Notes under the pieces: generated by a model
Told to the model about the DNA's origin: nothing
Database searches by the model: none
The model's input: the letters and a program-made list of their open reading frames with translations, nothing else
Part shown: positions 15,101 through 25,074 of the stretch, piece by piece
Layout: every line of letters starts with the position of its first letter
Position numbering within the stretch: position 1 is the stretch's first letter
NCBI GenBank assembly: GCA_040902885.1
Contig: JBBDWK010000036.1
Coordinates: 1-33,905 of the forward strand
Direction: 5' to 3'
Origin: JBBDWK01 sp040902885
Lineage (GTDB): Bacteria > Acidobacteriota > Terriglobia > Bryobacterales > Bryobacteraceae
DNA length: 33,905 nt
Program-made: the position numbers and the translations under genes

Positions 15101-15925
15101 TTAACCTGCCTGCACGAGGTTGAGAACTTCGTTCATCGAGCCTTGCCGGTACCCCTCCGTGTCCAAAGTTACGTACTTGAAACCGAGCTTTTTGAATATT
15201 GACGTAAACCGGTCCAGCATCTCCAGGGTCATCGCCTTGGGCAGTTCTTCGCGGGCAATTTCCAGGCGAATCACTTCGCCGTGGTAGCGCACGCGAAACT
15301 GCCGGAAGCCCAAGGATTTCACGGCTTCCTCGCCGCTTTCGACCTGCTTGATGTTCTGAATGGTCACCGGCGTCCCGTAAGGAATTCGCGAGCTCAGGCA
15401 AGCGGAAGCGGGACGGTCCCAGGTGGGAAGACCCGCCCGCCGGGAAAGCTCCCGGATTTCGGCTTTGGTGAGCAGCGAATCGACCAGCGGCGCTTTTACC
15501 TGATGTAGCTTTGCCGCGTTCTGGCCAGGCCGGTAATCTCCCAGATCGTCCCGATTCACGCCGTACACGATGTTCTCGATGCCTTGAGCCCGTCCATATT
15601 CCTCCAGACGGTTGAATAATTCGTCCTTACAGTGGAAGCAGCGGTTGGCGTCGTTCTTGACATAGTCGGGATTATCGAACTCGTATGTCGCGATATACTC
15701 GTGCCGGATGTGAAACTCGCGCACGAAGGCTTCCGCGTCACGCTTGTGCGATTCGGGAATAGAGGCCGAGTCGGCGGTGATGGCGACCGCGTTGTCACCG
15801 AGGGTTTGCGTTGCCGCCCACGCCAGATAAGCGGAGTCCGCGCCGCCCGAGAAAGCGACAATCGCGCGCGACATGCCTCGCAAAAGCGAAAACAATTTTT
15901 CCTGTTTTTCGGCGAGCGCGTCCAT
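15101..15925 (-). CDS. larE: ATP-dependent sacrificial sulfur transferase LarE
   Basis: A 274-residue PP-loop enzyme. LarE adenylates a pyridinium dicarboxylate mononucleotide and donates sulfur to it while building the nickel-pincer cofactor of lactate racemase LarA and its relatives. The PP-loop is SGGADSAYLA (26-35); NRCFHCKDELF (94-104) and WDRPASACLSSR (169-180) are typical, with Cys176 at the position of the sacrificial cysteine known from Lactobacillus LarE. No larA, larB or larC gene lies in the window, so partners must be elsewhere or the enzyme serves another substrate. The ATG at 15925 is supported by TATAAT 7 bases upstream; the longer open frame is antisense to the DegT gene. Confidence 0.9.
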   Translation of the reverse strand: MDALAEKQEKLFSLLRGMSRAIVAFSGGADSAYLAWAATQTLGDNAVAITADSASIPESHKRDAEAFVREFHIRHEYIATYEFDNPDYVKNDANRCFHCKDELFNRLEEYGRAQGIENIVYGVNRDDLGDYRPGQNAAKLHQVKAPLVDSLLTKAEIRELSRRAGLPTWDRPASACLSSRIPYGTPVTIQNIKQVESGEEAVKSLGFRQFRVRYHGEVIRLEIAREELPKAMTLEMLDRFTSIFKKLGFKYVTLDTEGYRQGSMNEVLNLVQAG

Positions 15926-15938
15926 GCAGTGGATTATA
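15926..15938 (-). promoter_or_regulatory. -10 element directly before larE; predicted leaderless mRNA
   Basis: TATAAT (minus strand, 15933-15938) is followed by exactly 7 bases and then the larE ATG, the same spacing as at ilvE. There is no Shine-Dalgarno sequence and no clear -35. Confidence 0.55.
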
Positions 15939-15947
15939 CCGCGATCC

Positions 15948-15956
15948 TGATACCAT
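15948..15956 (+). promoter_or_regulatory. Candidate extended -10 of the DegT-family gene
   Basis: TGA-TACCAT (15948-15956) resembles an extended -10 and would start transcription about 12 bases before the ATG at 15975. It faces the larE promoter in a 49-base divergent spacer, so the two promoters probably compete. Confidence 0.35.
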
Positions 15957-15974
15957 ATAGCCGAGACGAACCAC

Positions 15975-17279
15975 ATGACCCGGCGAAAATTTGCCCACGC
16001 AGCCGTTGCCGCCGCCACCGCGGCGAGCGCGAATGCCGATTCCGCGAAGCCCGCCCTGCTTGGCGGCAACCCGGTTCGCAAAGAGGCCTTCCCCGGTTGG
16101 CCAATCGTCCGGGAAAACGACGAGCAGGCCATCCTCCAAACCCTCCGCAAGGGCCGCTGGAACCGCCTCAATGGCGATTCGGTCGCGCGCTTCGAAGAGA
16201 CCTGGGCGAAGATGCTCGGCGCGAAGTATTGTCTCGGAACGTCGAGCGGCACCACCGCTCTGTTCACCGCTTTGAACGCACTCGATGTCGGTCCCGGCGA
16301 TGAAGTGCTCGTGCCTCCCTACACCTTCGTCGCCACGATCAACGTGGTCCTGCTCCAGCACGCGCTGCCGGTCTTCGTGGACAGCGACATCGAGACTTTC
16401 CAGATGGACGCGCGCAAGGTGGACGCCGCCATCACCAAGCGCACGGCGTGCCTGTTGCCTGCACACATCGGCGGCGCGCCGGTGGACTTGGACACACTTC
16501 TTGAAACCGGCCGCAAGCGCAAGCTGCCGGTTCTCGAAGATGCCTGCCAGGCTCATCTCGGCGAGTGGCGCAAACGCAAGCTTTCGACGCTCGGCGATCT
16601 CGGATGCTTCAGCTTTCAGGCATCGAAGAACCTGAACTCGGGTGAAGGCGGGGCCATTCTCACGGACAATCTCGACCTCGTTGAGCGCTGCCGCAGCTTC
16701 CACAACAACGGCCGGTGGAGCAACCAAAGCGCCGAGAAGTACGCGAGGAACGGTTGCAATCTGCGGCTGACCGAATTTCAGGGCGCGCTGCTTCTGTCGC
16801 AGTTGGCGCGCGTGGAAGATCAGTCGCGCGTTCGCGAGCGGAATGCGGAGTATCTCTCCGGCTTGCTGCGCCAGATTCCGGGCATTACGCCCGCCCGGGT
16901 GTATGAGGGGTGTACGCGCAACGCTTATCACCTCTATATGTTCCGGTACGACCGGCAGCGCTTCGAGAACCTGCCGCGCGCCCGCTTTCTGCAAGCCATG
17001 GCGGCGGAGGGCGTACGCTGCTCGGGCGGTTACAAGCCTCTGAACAAGGAGGCATTTCTGCGCAACACGCTCCAATCGAAAGCCTTCCGGCGCATCTACT
17101 CCGAAAAGGAAGTGGCTCAGTGGCACGAGCGCAACCACTGCCCGGTCAATGACCGGCTTTGCGAGGAGGGCGTCTGGCTCACACAGACCATGCTGCTAGG
17201 CTCTCGCGAGGATATGGACCAGATCGCCGAAGCCGTCCGCAAGACTCAGAAGCACGCGGCGGCACTGCTCAAAACCTGA
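15975..17279 (+). CDS. Tat-exported DegT/DnrJ/EryC1/StrS-family aminotransferase
   Basis: A 434-residue PLP fold-type I enzyme. The first 23 residues (MTRRKFAHAAVAAATAASA) form a twin-arginine-like signal, which is unusual because most DegT enzymes modify nucleotide-sugars in the cytoplasm. The family core is complete: LGTSSGTTALF (87-97), VPPYTFVAT, LEDACQAHL (Asp189, Gln192), and the PLP lysine in SFQASKNLNSGEGGAI (Lys218). HNNGR and NLRLTEFQGALLLSQL follow as expected. The catalytic lysine is present, so it should be active rather than a regulatory homologue. Substrate and product are unknown; no sugar dehydratase or glycosyltransferase genes accompany it. It is divergent from larE. Confidence 0.87.
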   Translation: MTRRKFAHAAVAAATAASANADSAKPALLGGNPVRKEAFPGWPIVRENDEQAILQTLRKGRWNRLNGDSVARFEETWAKMLGAKYCLGTSSGTTALFTALNALDVGPGDEVLVPPYTFVATINVVLLQHALPVFVDSDIETFQMDARKVDAAITKRTACLLPAHIGGAPVDLDTLLETGRKRKLPVLEDACQAHLGEWRKRKLSTLGDLGCFSFQASKNLNSGEGGAILTDNLDLVERCRSFHNNGRWSNQSAEKYARNGCNLRLTEFQGALLLSQLARVEDQSRVRERNAEYLSGLLRQIPGITPARVYEGCTRNAYHLYMFRYDRQRFENLPRARFLQAMAAEGVRCSGGYKPLNKEAFLRNTLQSKAFRRIYSEKEVAQWHERNHCPVNDRLCEEGVWLTQTMLLGSREDMDQIAEAVRKTQKHAAALLKT

Positions 17280-17352
17280 TCCGTGCGGAACTGGGATTGC
17301 TACTTCTACCTGTAGGGGAGCGAACGCCCAAGCGGGCTTCCGAAACAGGCGT

Positions 17353-18087
17353 ATGTCCCCGGTTTTCCAATACGGACTTCCCATATCGATTGTCGCGGCG
17401 GGAATCGCGGCCTCCGTTTCTTCCCTGCCCCGAGCGGACGAAAACCAGGACTATTCCCACGAGCCGCCGCCCGTGAACCGGGACGCGCTGTTCGCGGTTT
17501 ACAGCGAGCGCCAGGTGGCGCTCCTTGAAAAGCTGAACCGCACAGACCGCAATCACTTACATACGCTGCCCGTGCTCGTGGTCCCCACTCGTTGGGACCT
17601 GCCGGAGACCGAGTACAGCCCGCTGCCGCGTTACGACGAATGGGCGGCGGCGCACCCGAAGGCCCTCGTGGTCGATCTGCCTTCGCAGGTCTTCGGAGCC
17701 TATGAGAACGGGCGGCTGGTCTATTGGGGTCCGGTAAGCTCCGGGGAGCCGGGACATCTCACGCCGCCGGGTGTGTTTCACCTGATATGGAAGTCCAAGG
17801 GGCGCATCAGCACGGAGAATTCGTCCTGGTATCTCAAGTGGTACTTTAACTTTCATAGCCAAAGAGGCCTAGCCTTTCATACTTTTCCGCTGCCCGGGGA
17901 ACCCGTCAGCCACGCATGCCTGCGTATGCTGGAGCGGGATGCCCGCTGGCTTTATGGCTGGGGCGAGCCGGAGCGGCGCGCGGGACGGCGGGGCAAGGTG
18001 CTGCGGCGGGGGACGCCCGTCCGGATTGCGGGACAGTATGCGTTCAACGCGCCCCCGCCGTGGCGCTCCATGGAGAATTCTGACTGA
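17353..18087 (+). CDS. L,D-transpeptidase-like (YkuD) exported protein 1
   Basis: A 244-residue predicted periplasmic enzyme with an N-terminal hydrophobic segment (about 8-24). The YkuD-type active site is recognisable: His176 in LAFHTF and SHACLRM (His187, Cys189, Arg191), a close variant of SHGCVRL. The segment SQVFGAYENGRLVYWGPVSSG is the strand region before the catalytic domain. Such enzymes make 3-3 crosslinks or attach proteins to peptidoglycan through a cysteine acyl-enzyme. An upstream part with VALLEKLNRTDRNHL looks helical. The Shine-Dalgarno match is weak. Its stop overlaps the start of a paralogue as TGATG. Confidence 0.87.
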   Translation: MSPVFQYGLPISIVAAGIAASVSSLPRADENQDYSHEPPPVNRDALFAVYSERQVALLEKLNRTDRNHLHTLPVLVVPTRWDLPETEYSPLPRYDEWAAAHPKALVVDLPSQVFGAYENGRLVYWGPVSSGEPGHLTPPGVFHLIWKSKGRISTENSSWYLKWYFNFHSQRGLAFHTFPLPGEPVSHACLRMLERDARWLYGWGEPERRAGRRGKVLRRGTPVRIAGQYAFNAPPPWRSMENSD

Positions 18088-18809
18088 TGGTACTTGAGCT
18101 TTGTTTTTTGCTCATCGTAAACGTGCAGCCGGTCGCGTATTCCATTGAAAAACCAGCGATTATGCAGAACCGCCTGCGGGCGGACCAAGTTGCGCTTCTG
18201 GAGAAACTAAACCGGGCCGACCGGAGGCACCTCGCGCGCCAGCGGGAACTGGTCGTGCCCAGCCGTTGGGACCTCGATGAATTGGAGTACAGCCCGCTGC
18301 CGATCGATTATCCGTGGGCCGAACGGTATGGCAAGGTGCTGGTAGTTCACGTTCCAAGTCAGGTTTTCGGGGCCTATGAGAACGGACGACTGACCCGCTG
18401 GGGTCCGGTGAGCACGGGAAAGGCGAGCACCCAGACGCCGGCCGGACTTTATCGTCTGAACTGGAAGTCGGAAGGCCGTCACAGCAGCGTAAACCCGAGC
18501 TGGTATATGCCCTGGTACTTCAACTTTCATGCGAGGGTGGGCATGGCGCTTCACCAGTACTCCTTGCCCGGCCATCCGGCGAGCCACGCCTGCGTGCGGA
18601 TGCTGGAACGCGACGCCAGATGGCTCTACGCCTGGGGCGAGGAATGGCGCAAGGGGGAGGACGGCGAACTGATCGAGCACGGGACGCCGGTGCTGATTCT
18701 GGGACATTACCCGTTTGGCGAGAAGCCGGTATGGCGCTCCAAAGAGTGGCTCGGAAAACGGATAGCGCTGCCTGCCCGTCCGTTTTCCGAGCTGACCGAA
18801 TGGACTTAA
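18087..18809 (+). CDS. L,D-transpeptidase-like (YkuD) exported protein 2
   Basis: A 240-residue paralogue of the preceding gene, translationally coupled through TGATG. A short hydrophobic N-terminus (MVLELCFLLIVNVQPVA) suggests export. VALLEKLNRADRRHL, SQVFGAYENGRL and the catalytic set (His156, and SHACVRM with His167, Cys169, Arg171) are retained, so both copies should be active. It differs by a C-terminal extension of about 20 residues, from KEWLGKR to the end, encoded by a perfect 14-bp inverted repeat. The copies have diverged considerably, so the duplication is not recent. The gene ends 12 bases from the convergent lon gene. Confidence 0.87.
   Translation: MVLELCFLLIVNVQPVAYSIEKPAIMQNRLRADQVALLEKLNRADRRHLARQRELVVPSRWDLDELEYSPLPIDYPWAERYGKVLVVHVPSQVFGAYENGRLTRWGPVSTGKASTQTPAGLYRLNWKSEGRHSSVNPSWYMPWYFNFHARVGMALHQYSLPGHPASHACVRMLERDARWLYAWGEEWRKGEDGELIEHGTPVLILGHYPFGEKPVWRSKEWLGKRIALPARPFSELTEWT
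18749..18792. terminator. Perfect 14-bp inverted repeat in the end of the transpeptidase gene, facing lon
   Basis: GCTCGGAAAACGGA (18749-18762) and TCCGTTTTCCGAGC (18779-18792) are exact reverse complements separated by 16 bases. The repeat is inside the coding sequence, 15 bases before its stop codon, and 29 bases beyond the lon stop on the other strand. It can form a strong hairpin in both transcripts and is the only plausible separator of the two convergent genes, but neither strand has a following T-tract. Confidence 0.55.
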
Positions 18810-18821
18810 GCGCGCCGCACT

Positions 18822-21170
<2,349 letters not shown>

Positions 21171-21171
21171 T

Positions 21172-21534
21172 TCAGTCTCCTTTCGTACTTAATCGAACCA
21201 GCAGAATGCCGTCCCGGTAGTCTATTCCGGCGCGGCTGATTCTCTCCACGCCAGGCAAGTCGATCATGCGCTCGAAACGGTTATAAGCAATCTCCATACA
21301 GTAATGGCTAGATCCTTCTTCGAGAACCCAATCGCGGCGCACCCCACTAATGTGGACGCGCCGGCCCGCCACTTCGACGCGAATATCTTCGGGCCGCACT
21401 CCGGCCAGCTCAAACTTGACCAGCCATCCATCGCGCATGCGGTAAACGTCCGCATAAGGCTGCCACCAGGTTTCGGCCTGGGCGGGCGCGGCGGCAAAAA
21501 TCAGGGTCGAGCGCTTGAACGTCACATCACGCAT
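21172..21534 (-). CDS. Small heat-shock protein, Hsp20/alpha-crystallin family
   Basis: A 120-residue ATP-independent holdase. The alpha-crystallin domain covers about residues 28-118, with YRMRDGWLVKFELAGVRPEDIRVEV as its first half (seen here in parts) and NRFERMIDLPGVERISRAGI then DGILLVRL as the characteristic second half. The C-terminal tail is very short and lacks an obvious I-x-I anchor, so oligomer assembly may differ from typical members. The start is the ATG at 21534, with AAGGAG 5 bases upstream; the longer frame overlaps clpB and is not supported. It lies 10 bases after clpB and one base before lon. Confidence 0.9.
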   Translation of the reverse strand: MRDVTFKRSTLIFAAAPAQAETWWQPYADVYRMRDGWLVKFELAGVRPEDIRVEVAGRRVHISGVRRDWVLEEGSSHYCMEIAYNRFERMIDLPGVERISRAGIDYRDGILLVRLSTKGD

Positions 21535-21544
21535 GACCACTCCT

Positions 21545-24193
21545 TCACGTTCCCGGCTCGGATGCAGTCCCAACCCGCGCCGCCGATTCGACGTGGAACT
21601 GCAGGTTGCCCGTGCCGCGGTCGAGGTCCACGTCAATCGTCTGGCCGTCGCGAACCTTGCCCTCCAGAATCAGCTTTCCGAGGGGCGTTTCAATGCGCTT
21701 CTGGATGAGCCTTTTCAACGGCCGCGCGCCGTAGCTCGGGTCGTATCCGATATCGGCCAGATACTCCTTGGCCCAGTCCGAAAGCCGCAGCTGGATATTC
21801 CGTTCGGCCAGTCTGGCGCGCAAACCGGCCATCTGAATGTCCACAATCCGCTTCAACTGGTCGCGCGTCAGCACGTGGAAGACGATAACCTCGTCCACGC
21901 GATTCAGGAACTCGGGCCGGAAGTGCCGGCGCAGCTCCTCGAGCACCGTATCTTTCAACACCTCGTAGGCATCGCCCGAGGTGGCGCCGCGATAGTCCAG
22001 AATGCGGTGGCTGCCGATGTTGGACGTCATGATCACGATGGTGTTCTTGAAATCCACCGTGCGGCCCTGGCCATCGGTTAGCCGGCCATCGTCCAGGATC
22101 TGGAGCAGCAGGTTGAAAACGTCGTGGTGCGCCTTCTCGATCTCGTCGAACAGCACCACCGAATACGGGCGCCGCCGCACGGCTTCGGTAAGCTGCCCGC
22201 CTTCCTCGTAGCCGATGTAGCCCGGAGGCGCGCCCACCAGCCTTGCGACGGTGTGCTTCTCCTGATACTCCGACATGTCGATGCGGATCATGTTGTGCTC
22301 GTCGTCGAACAGGAACTGGGCCAGCGCGCGCGCCAGCTCGGTCTTGCCGACGCCCGTGGGACCGAGAAAGATGAAGCTGCCGATGGGCCGGTTGGGGTCC
22401 TTGAGCCCGGCTCGCGCCCGCATCACCGCCTCGGCCACGGCCGTTACCGCCTCGTCCTGGCCGATCACCCGCTTGTGCAGCTCTTCTTCGAGATGCAGCA
22501 GCTTCTTCATCTCGCCTTCGAGCAGCTTCGAGACCGGGATGCCGGTCCAGCGGCTGACCACATCGGCAATGTCCTCTTCGTCCACTTCCTCTTTGAGGAG
22601 CCTGGTTTCGGACTGGCCGGCGGAGAGCTTGTCCTCTTCGCTTTTCAGCTCGCGCTCCAGCTCGGTGAGGCGCCCGTACTTGAGCTGCGCGGCGCGGTTC
22701 AGATCGTATTGCCGCTCGGCCTGCTCGATCTCGACGCGCGTGCGGTCGATCTGCTCGCGCAGTTGCCGCAGGCGCTGCACGGCGTCCTTTTCGGATTGCC
22801 ATTGCGCCTGAAGCGCGTCGCTCCGGCTGCGCAGGTCGGCGACCTCTTTTTCGAGACGCGCCAGACGCTCCTTCGAGGCGGGATCGGTCTCCTTTTTCAG
22901 GGCTTCGCGCTCGATCTCGAGCTGCATCACCCGGCGCAGAATTTCGTCCAGCTCCACCGGCATGGAGTCGATCTCCGTGCGCAGCTTGGCAGCCGCTTCG
23001 TCGACCAGGTCGATGGCCTTGTCCGGCAGAAAGCGGTCTGAAATATAGCGGTGCGAGAGAACGGCGGCGGCGACCAGCGCCGAGTCCTTGATCTTCACCC
23101 CGTGATGGACTTCGTAGCGGTCCTTGAGGCCGCGCAGAATCGAGATGGTGTCCTCGACCGAGGGCTGATCCACAAGCACGGTCTGGAAACGGCGCTCCAG
23201 GGCGGCATCCTTCTCAATGTGCTTGCGGTATTCGTCCAGCGTGGTCGCGCCGATGCAGTGCAGCTCCCCGCGCGCCAGCATGGGCTTGAGCAAGTTGCCC
23301 GCGTCCATGGCGCCTTCGGCCTTCCCCGCCCCGACCACGGTGTGCAGCTCGTCAATAAAGAGAATAATGGCGCCGGCGGAATCCTGAATCTCCTTGAGCA
23401 CGGCTTTGAGTCGCTCTTCAAACTCGCCGCGATACTTCGCGCCGGCGATGAGCGCGCCCATATCGAGCGCCATCACGCGCTTGTTCTTGAGGCCCTCGGG
23501 AACGTCGCCGCGCACGATGCGCTGGGCAAGACCTTCGACGATCGCGGTCTTTCCAACGCCCGGCTCGCCAATCAGAACCGGATTGTTCTTGGTGCGGCGC
23601 GAGAGAACCTGGATGACGCGGCGGATCTCGTTGTCGCGGCCGATCACCGGATCGAGCTTGCCCTGCTCGGCGAGCCGCGTGAGATCGCGGCCGTAGCGCT
23701 CCAGGGCTTCATAGGTGGCTTCCGGATTCTGCGTAGTAACCCTCTGGCTGCCGCGAATCTCGCGCAGAGCCTGCATGAGCCGGTCTCGGGTAACTTGGAG
23801 CTCGCGGAGAAGGCGGCCGGTGAAGCCCCCGTCTTCGAGAGCCGCCAGCAGGAGGTGCTCGACGGAGACGTATTCGTCCTTGAGCTTGCGCGCTTCGTCC
23901 TCGGCCTGAGTGGAGAGGCGATTCAGGCGCCCGGTCACGTAGACCTGGTCGGCGGGTCCGGCCTGCATGGAGACTTTGGGCAGACGGTCCAGTTCCTCGT
24001 CAAGGCGGCGCCTGAGGACATCAGCGGGGATTTCGGCGCGGGCGAGAATGGAGGCGGCCAAGCCGCGCTCCTGATCGAGCAGGGCGGCCAGCAGGTGCTC
24101 GACGTCAATCTGCTGGTGTCCGAGCCGGACGGCCTTGCTTTGGGAGGCGGCGAGAGCTTCCTGAGCCTTTTCCGTGAATCGGTTGAAGTCCAT
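21545..24193 (-). CDS. clpB: ATP-dependent disaggregase ClpB
   Basis: An 882-residue Hsp100 chaperone that, with DnaK, pulls proteins out of aggregates. Order: two-repeat Clp N domain (about 1-150), first AAA+ module with Walker A GEPGVGKT (209-216), a long coiled-coil middle domain (about 410-540; ELDEILRRVMQLEIERE onward), and a second AAA+ module with GPTGVGKT (611-618). The middle domain distinguishes ClpB from ClpA/ClpC. Length is slightly above the usual 850-870. GGAG precedes the ATG by 11 bases. It is the first gene of a three-gene proteostasis operon behind the promoter at 24271-24299. Confidence 0.97.
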   Translation of the reverse strand: MDFNRFTEKAQEALAASQSKAVRLGHQQIDVEHLLAALLDQERGLAASILARAEIPADVLRRRLDEELDRLPKVSMQAGPADQVYVTGRLNRLSTQAEDEARKLKDEYVSVEHLLLAALEDGGFTGRLLRELQVTRDRLMQALREIRGSQRVTTQNPEATYEALERYGRDLTRLAEQGKLDPVIGRDNEIRRVIQVLSRRTKNNPVLIGEPGVGKTAIVEGLAQRIVRGDVPEGLKNKRVMALDMGALIAGAKYRGEFEERLKAVLKEIQDSAGAIILFIDELHTVVGAGKAEGAMDAGNLLKPMLARGELHCIGATTLDEYRKHIEKDAALERRFQTVLVDQPSVEDTISILRGLKDRYEVHHGVKIKDSALVAAAVLSHRYISDRFLPDKAIDLVDEAAAKLRTEIDSMPVELDEILRRVMQLEIEREALKKETDPASKERLARLEKEVADLRSRSDALQAQWQSEKDAVQRLRQLREQIDRTRVEIEQAERQYDLNRAAQLKYGRLTELERELKSEEDKLSAGQSETRLLKEEVDEEDIADVVSRWTGIPVSKLLEGEMKKLLHLEEELHKRVIGQDEAVTAVAEAVMRARAGLKDPNRPIGSFIFLGPTGVGKTELARALAQFLFDDEHNMIRIDMSEYQEKHTVARLVGAPPGYIGYEEGGQLTEAVRRRPYSVVLFDEIEKAHHDVFNLLLQILDDGRLTDGQGRTVDFKNTIVIMTSNIGSHRILDYRGATSGDAYEVLKDTVLEELRRHFRPEFLNRVDEVIVFHVLTRDQLKRIVDIQMAGLRARLAERNIQLRLSDWAKEYLADIGYDPSYGARPLKRLIQKRIETPLGKLILEGKVRDGQTIDVDLDRGTGNLQFHVESAARVGTASEPGT

Positions 24194-24270
24194 AAGGTAA
24201 ATGTCTCCGTGCGCCTGACAACAGAGGGGGCAATTCCTGTACCGTTGCCAGCCGCGAACTTCTATTAGGA

Positions 24271-24299
24271 ATCGTATCAGGAAAATTGAGTGTAGTCAA
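24271..24299 (-). promoter_or_regulatory. Strong sigma70-like promoter of clpB-hsp20-lon, with possible HAIR-like site
   Basis: On the minus strand TTGACT (24294-24299), a 17-base spacer, and TACGAT (24271-24276) with an upstream TG form an extended -10 promoter. An ACTCAAT half-site lies in the spacer, and 7 bases upstream is CCTTAGT. Together they loosely resemble the HspR operator HAIR (CTTGAGT-N7-ACTCAAG): 5 of 7 and 6 of 7 positions match. I saw no CIRCE element. Confidence 0.6.
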
Positions 24300-24376
24300 C
24301 TAAGGTTAGGGCCGGGAAGCCGCCGCTCATGGCGCAAGGAAATCCGGAACTGCAACGATATACAGCGACCTGCTGA

Positions 24377-24673
24377 CTAGGGCCGCACGCTTTCTGGCTC
24401 CAAGGTGATCCGCAGGCGCGAACCAGTGGCTCGAGCGTAACGTTCAAGAGTGCGAGTGGACGGCTTAGAGCCGCCGCCCTCTAGCCGGGCGACAACCGCC
24501 TGAGTGGTCTTCATCCGCTGGGCCACCTGCTCCTGGGTCAGGCCGGCGCGGGTGCGTGCCTCGATCAGGGCGGCGACGAGGGAGAACTCTTCTTCAAGCG
24601 CGTCATACTCGCGCCGGTATTCGGCGTCCTTCATCCAATTTTCATGCAAATCGTCTACACGGATGCGGCTCAT
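24377..24673 (-). CDS. higA: HigA-type antitoxin, XRE-family HTH protein
   Basis: A 98-residue antitoxin. The helix-turn-helix lies at about residues 35-90: ARTRAGLTQEQVAQRM, then TTQAVVARLEGGGSKPSTRTLERYA, ending in SRLRITLEPE. The ATG at 24673 is chosen because it overlaps the toxin stop as ATGA and matches the family start. As in other HigBA loci the toxin gene comes first. It most likely binds the palindrome upstream of higB, repressing the operon alone or with toxin. Confidence 0.9.
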   Translation of the reverse strand: MSRIRVDDLHENWMKDAEYRREYDALEEEFSLVAALIEARTRAGLTQEQVAQRMKTTQAVVARLEGGGSKPSTRTLERYARATGSRLRITLEPESVRP

Positions 24674-24999
24674 CGTTCGGGCACCTCCTTTGCTCGTTCC
24701 AATGCCAGCTCGATTTCCCGCCGTGGCATCTTCTGGGTCTTCTTGACGAACACCCGGACCACAACCATGCGGCGGCCTCTCGCGGTAACGTAGATTGCCC
24801 TGGAGATACCATCTTTGCCCTTCATCCGCATCTCCCATAACGTGCCTTCGAGATGCTTGACATGCCGCTCGCGCATTTGTTCGAGACCATGCCCCTGAAT
24901 CAGTTCAACAATCCGGCGGAAACGCGCTTTCATGTCAGCAGGGAGAGCCTCCAGCTCATCTCGAACGCGGGCGTCGAGCAACTCGACGATCCACGCCAT
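24670..24999 (-). CDS. higB: HigB/Gp49-like RelE-superfamily toxin
   Basis: A 109-residue toxin of the phage Gp49-like HigB group, predicted to cleave mRNA at the ribosome. Family features include VRDELEALPADMKARFRRI, LEGTLWEMRMKGKDGISRA, and the basic ending VRVFVKKTQKMPRREIE that begins near residue 80. The ATG at 24999 is used because -35 and -10 elements lie immediately upstream; the longer frame would start inside them. It overlaps higA by four bases (ATGA). No disabling change is visible. Confidence 0.9.
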   Translation of the reverse strand: MAWIVELLDARVRDELEALPADMKARFRRIVELIQGHGLEQMRERHVKHLEGTLWEMRMKGKDGISRAIYVTARGRRMVVVRVFVKKTQKMPRREIELALERAKEVPER

Positions 25000-25006
25000 C
25001 GCTTTT

Positions 25007-25035
25007 ATGATATTGCATTTTTGCAATGTCGGCAA
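25007..25035 (-). promoter_or_regulatory. Autoregulated promoter of higBA with operator palindrome; predicted leaderless
   Basis: On the minus strand TTGCCG (25030-25035) and TATCAT (25007-25012) are separated by 17 bases, and the higB ATG follows after 7 bases without a Shine-Dalgarno sequence. Most of the spacer is a perfect palindrome, ATTGCA-TTTT-TGCAAT (25012-25027, plus strand), which is a natural antitoxin operator because binding would block polymerase. Confidence 0.6.
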
Positions 25036-25074
25036 TGACCTCGCGAGGGTCGGATCGACGAAGGACCGGTCTTG

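Noticed and set aside
22124..24268. Long plus-strand frames opposite clpB
   Set aside because: Shadows of clpB; no domain or ribosome-binding site.
24294..24320. CIRCE/HrcA operator before clpB
   Set aside because: The required TTAGCACTC-N9-GAGTGCTAA is absent; only a loose HAIR-like arrangement is present.
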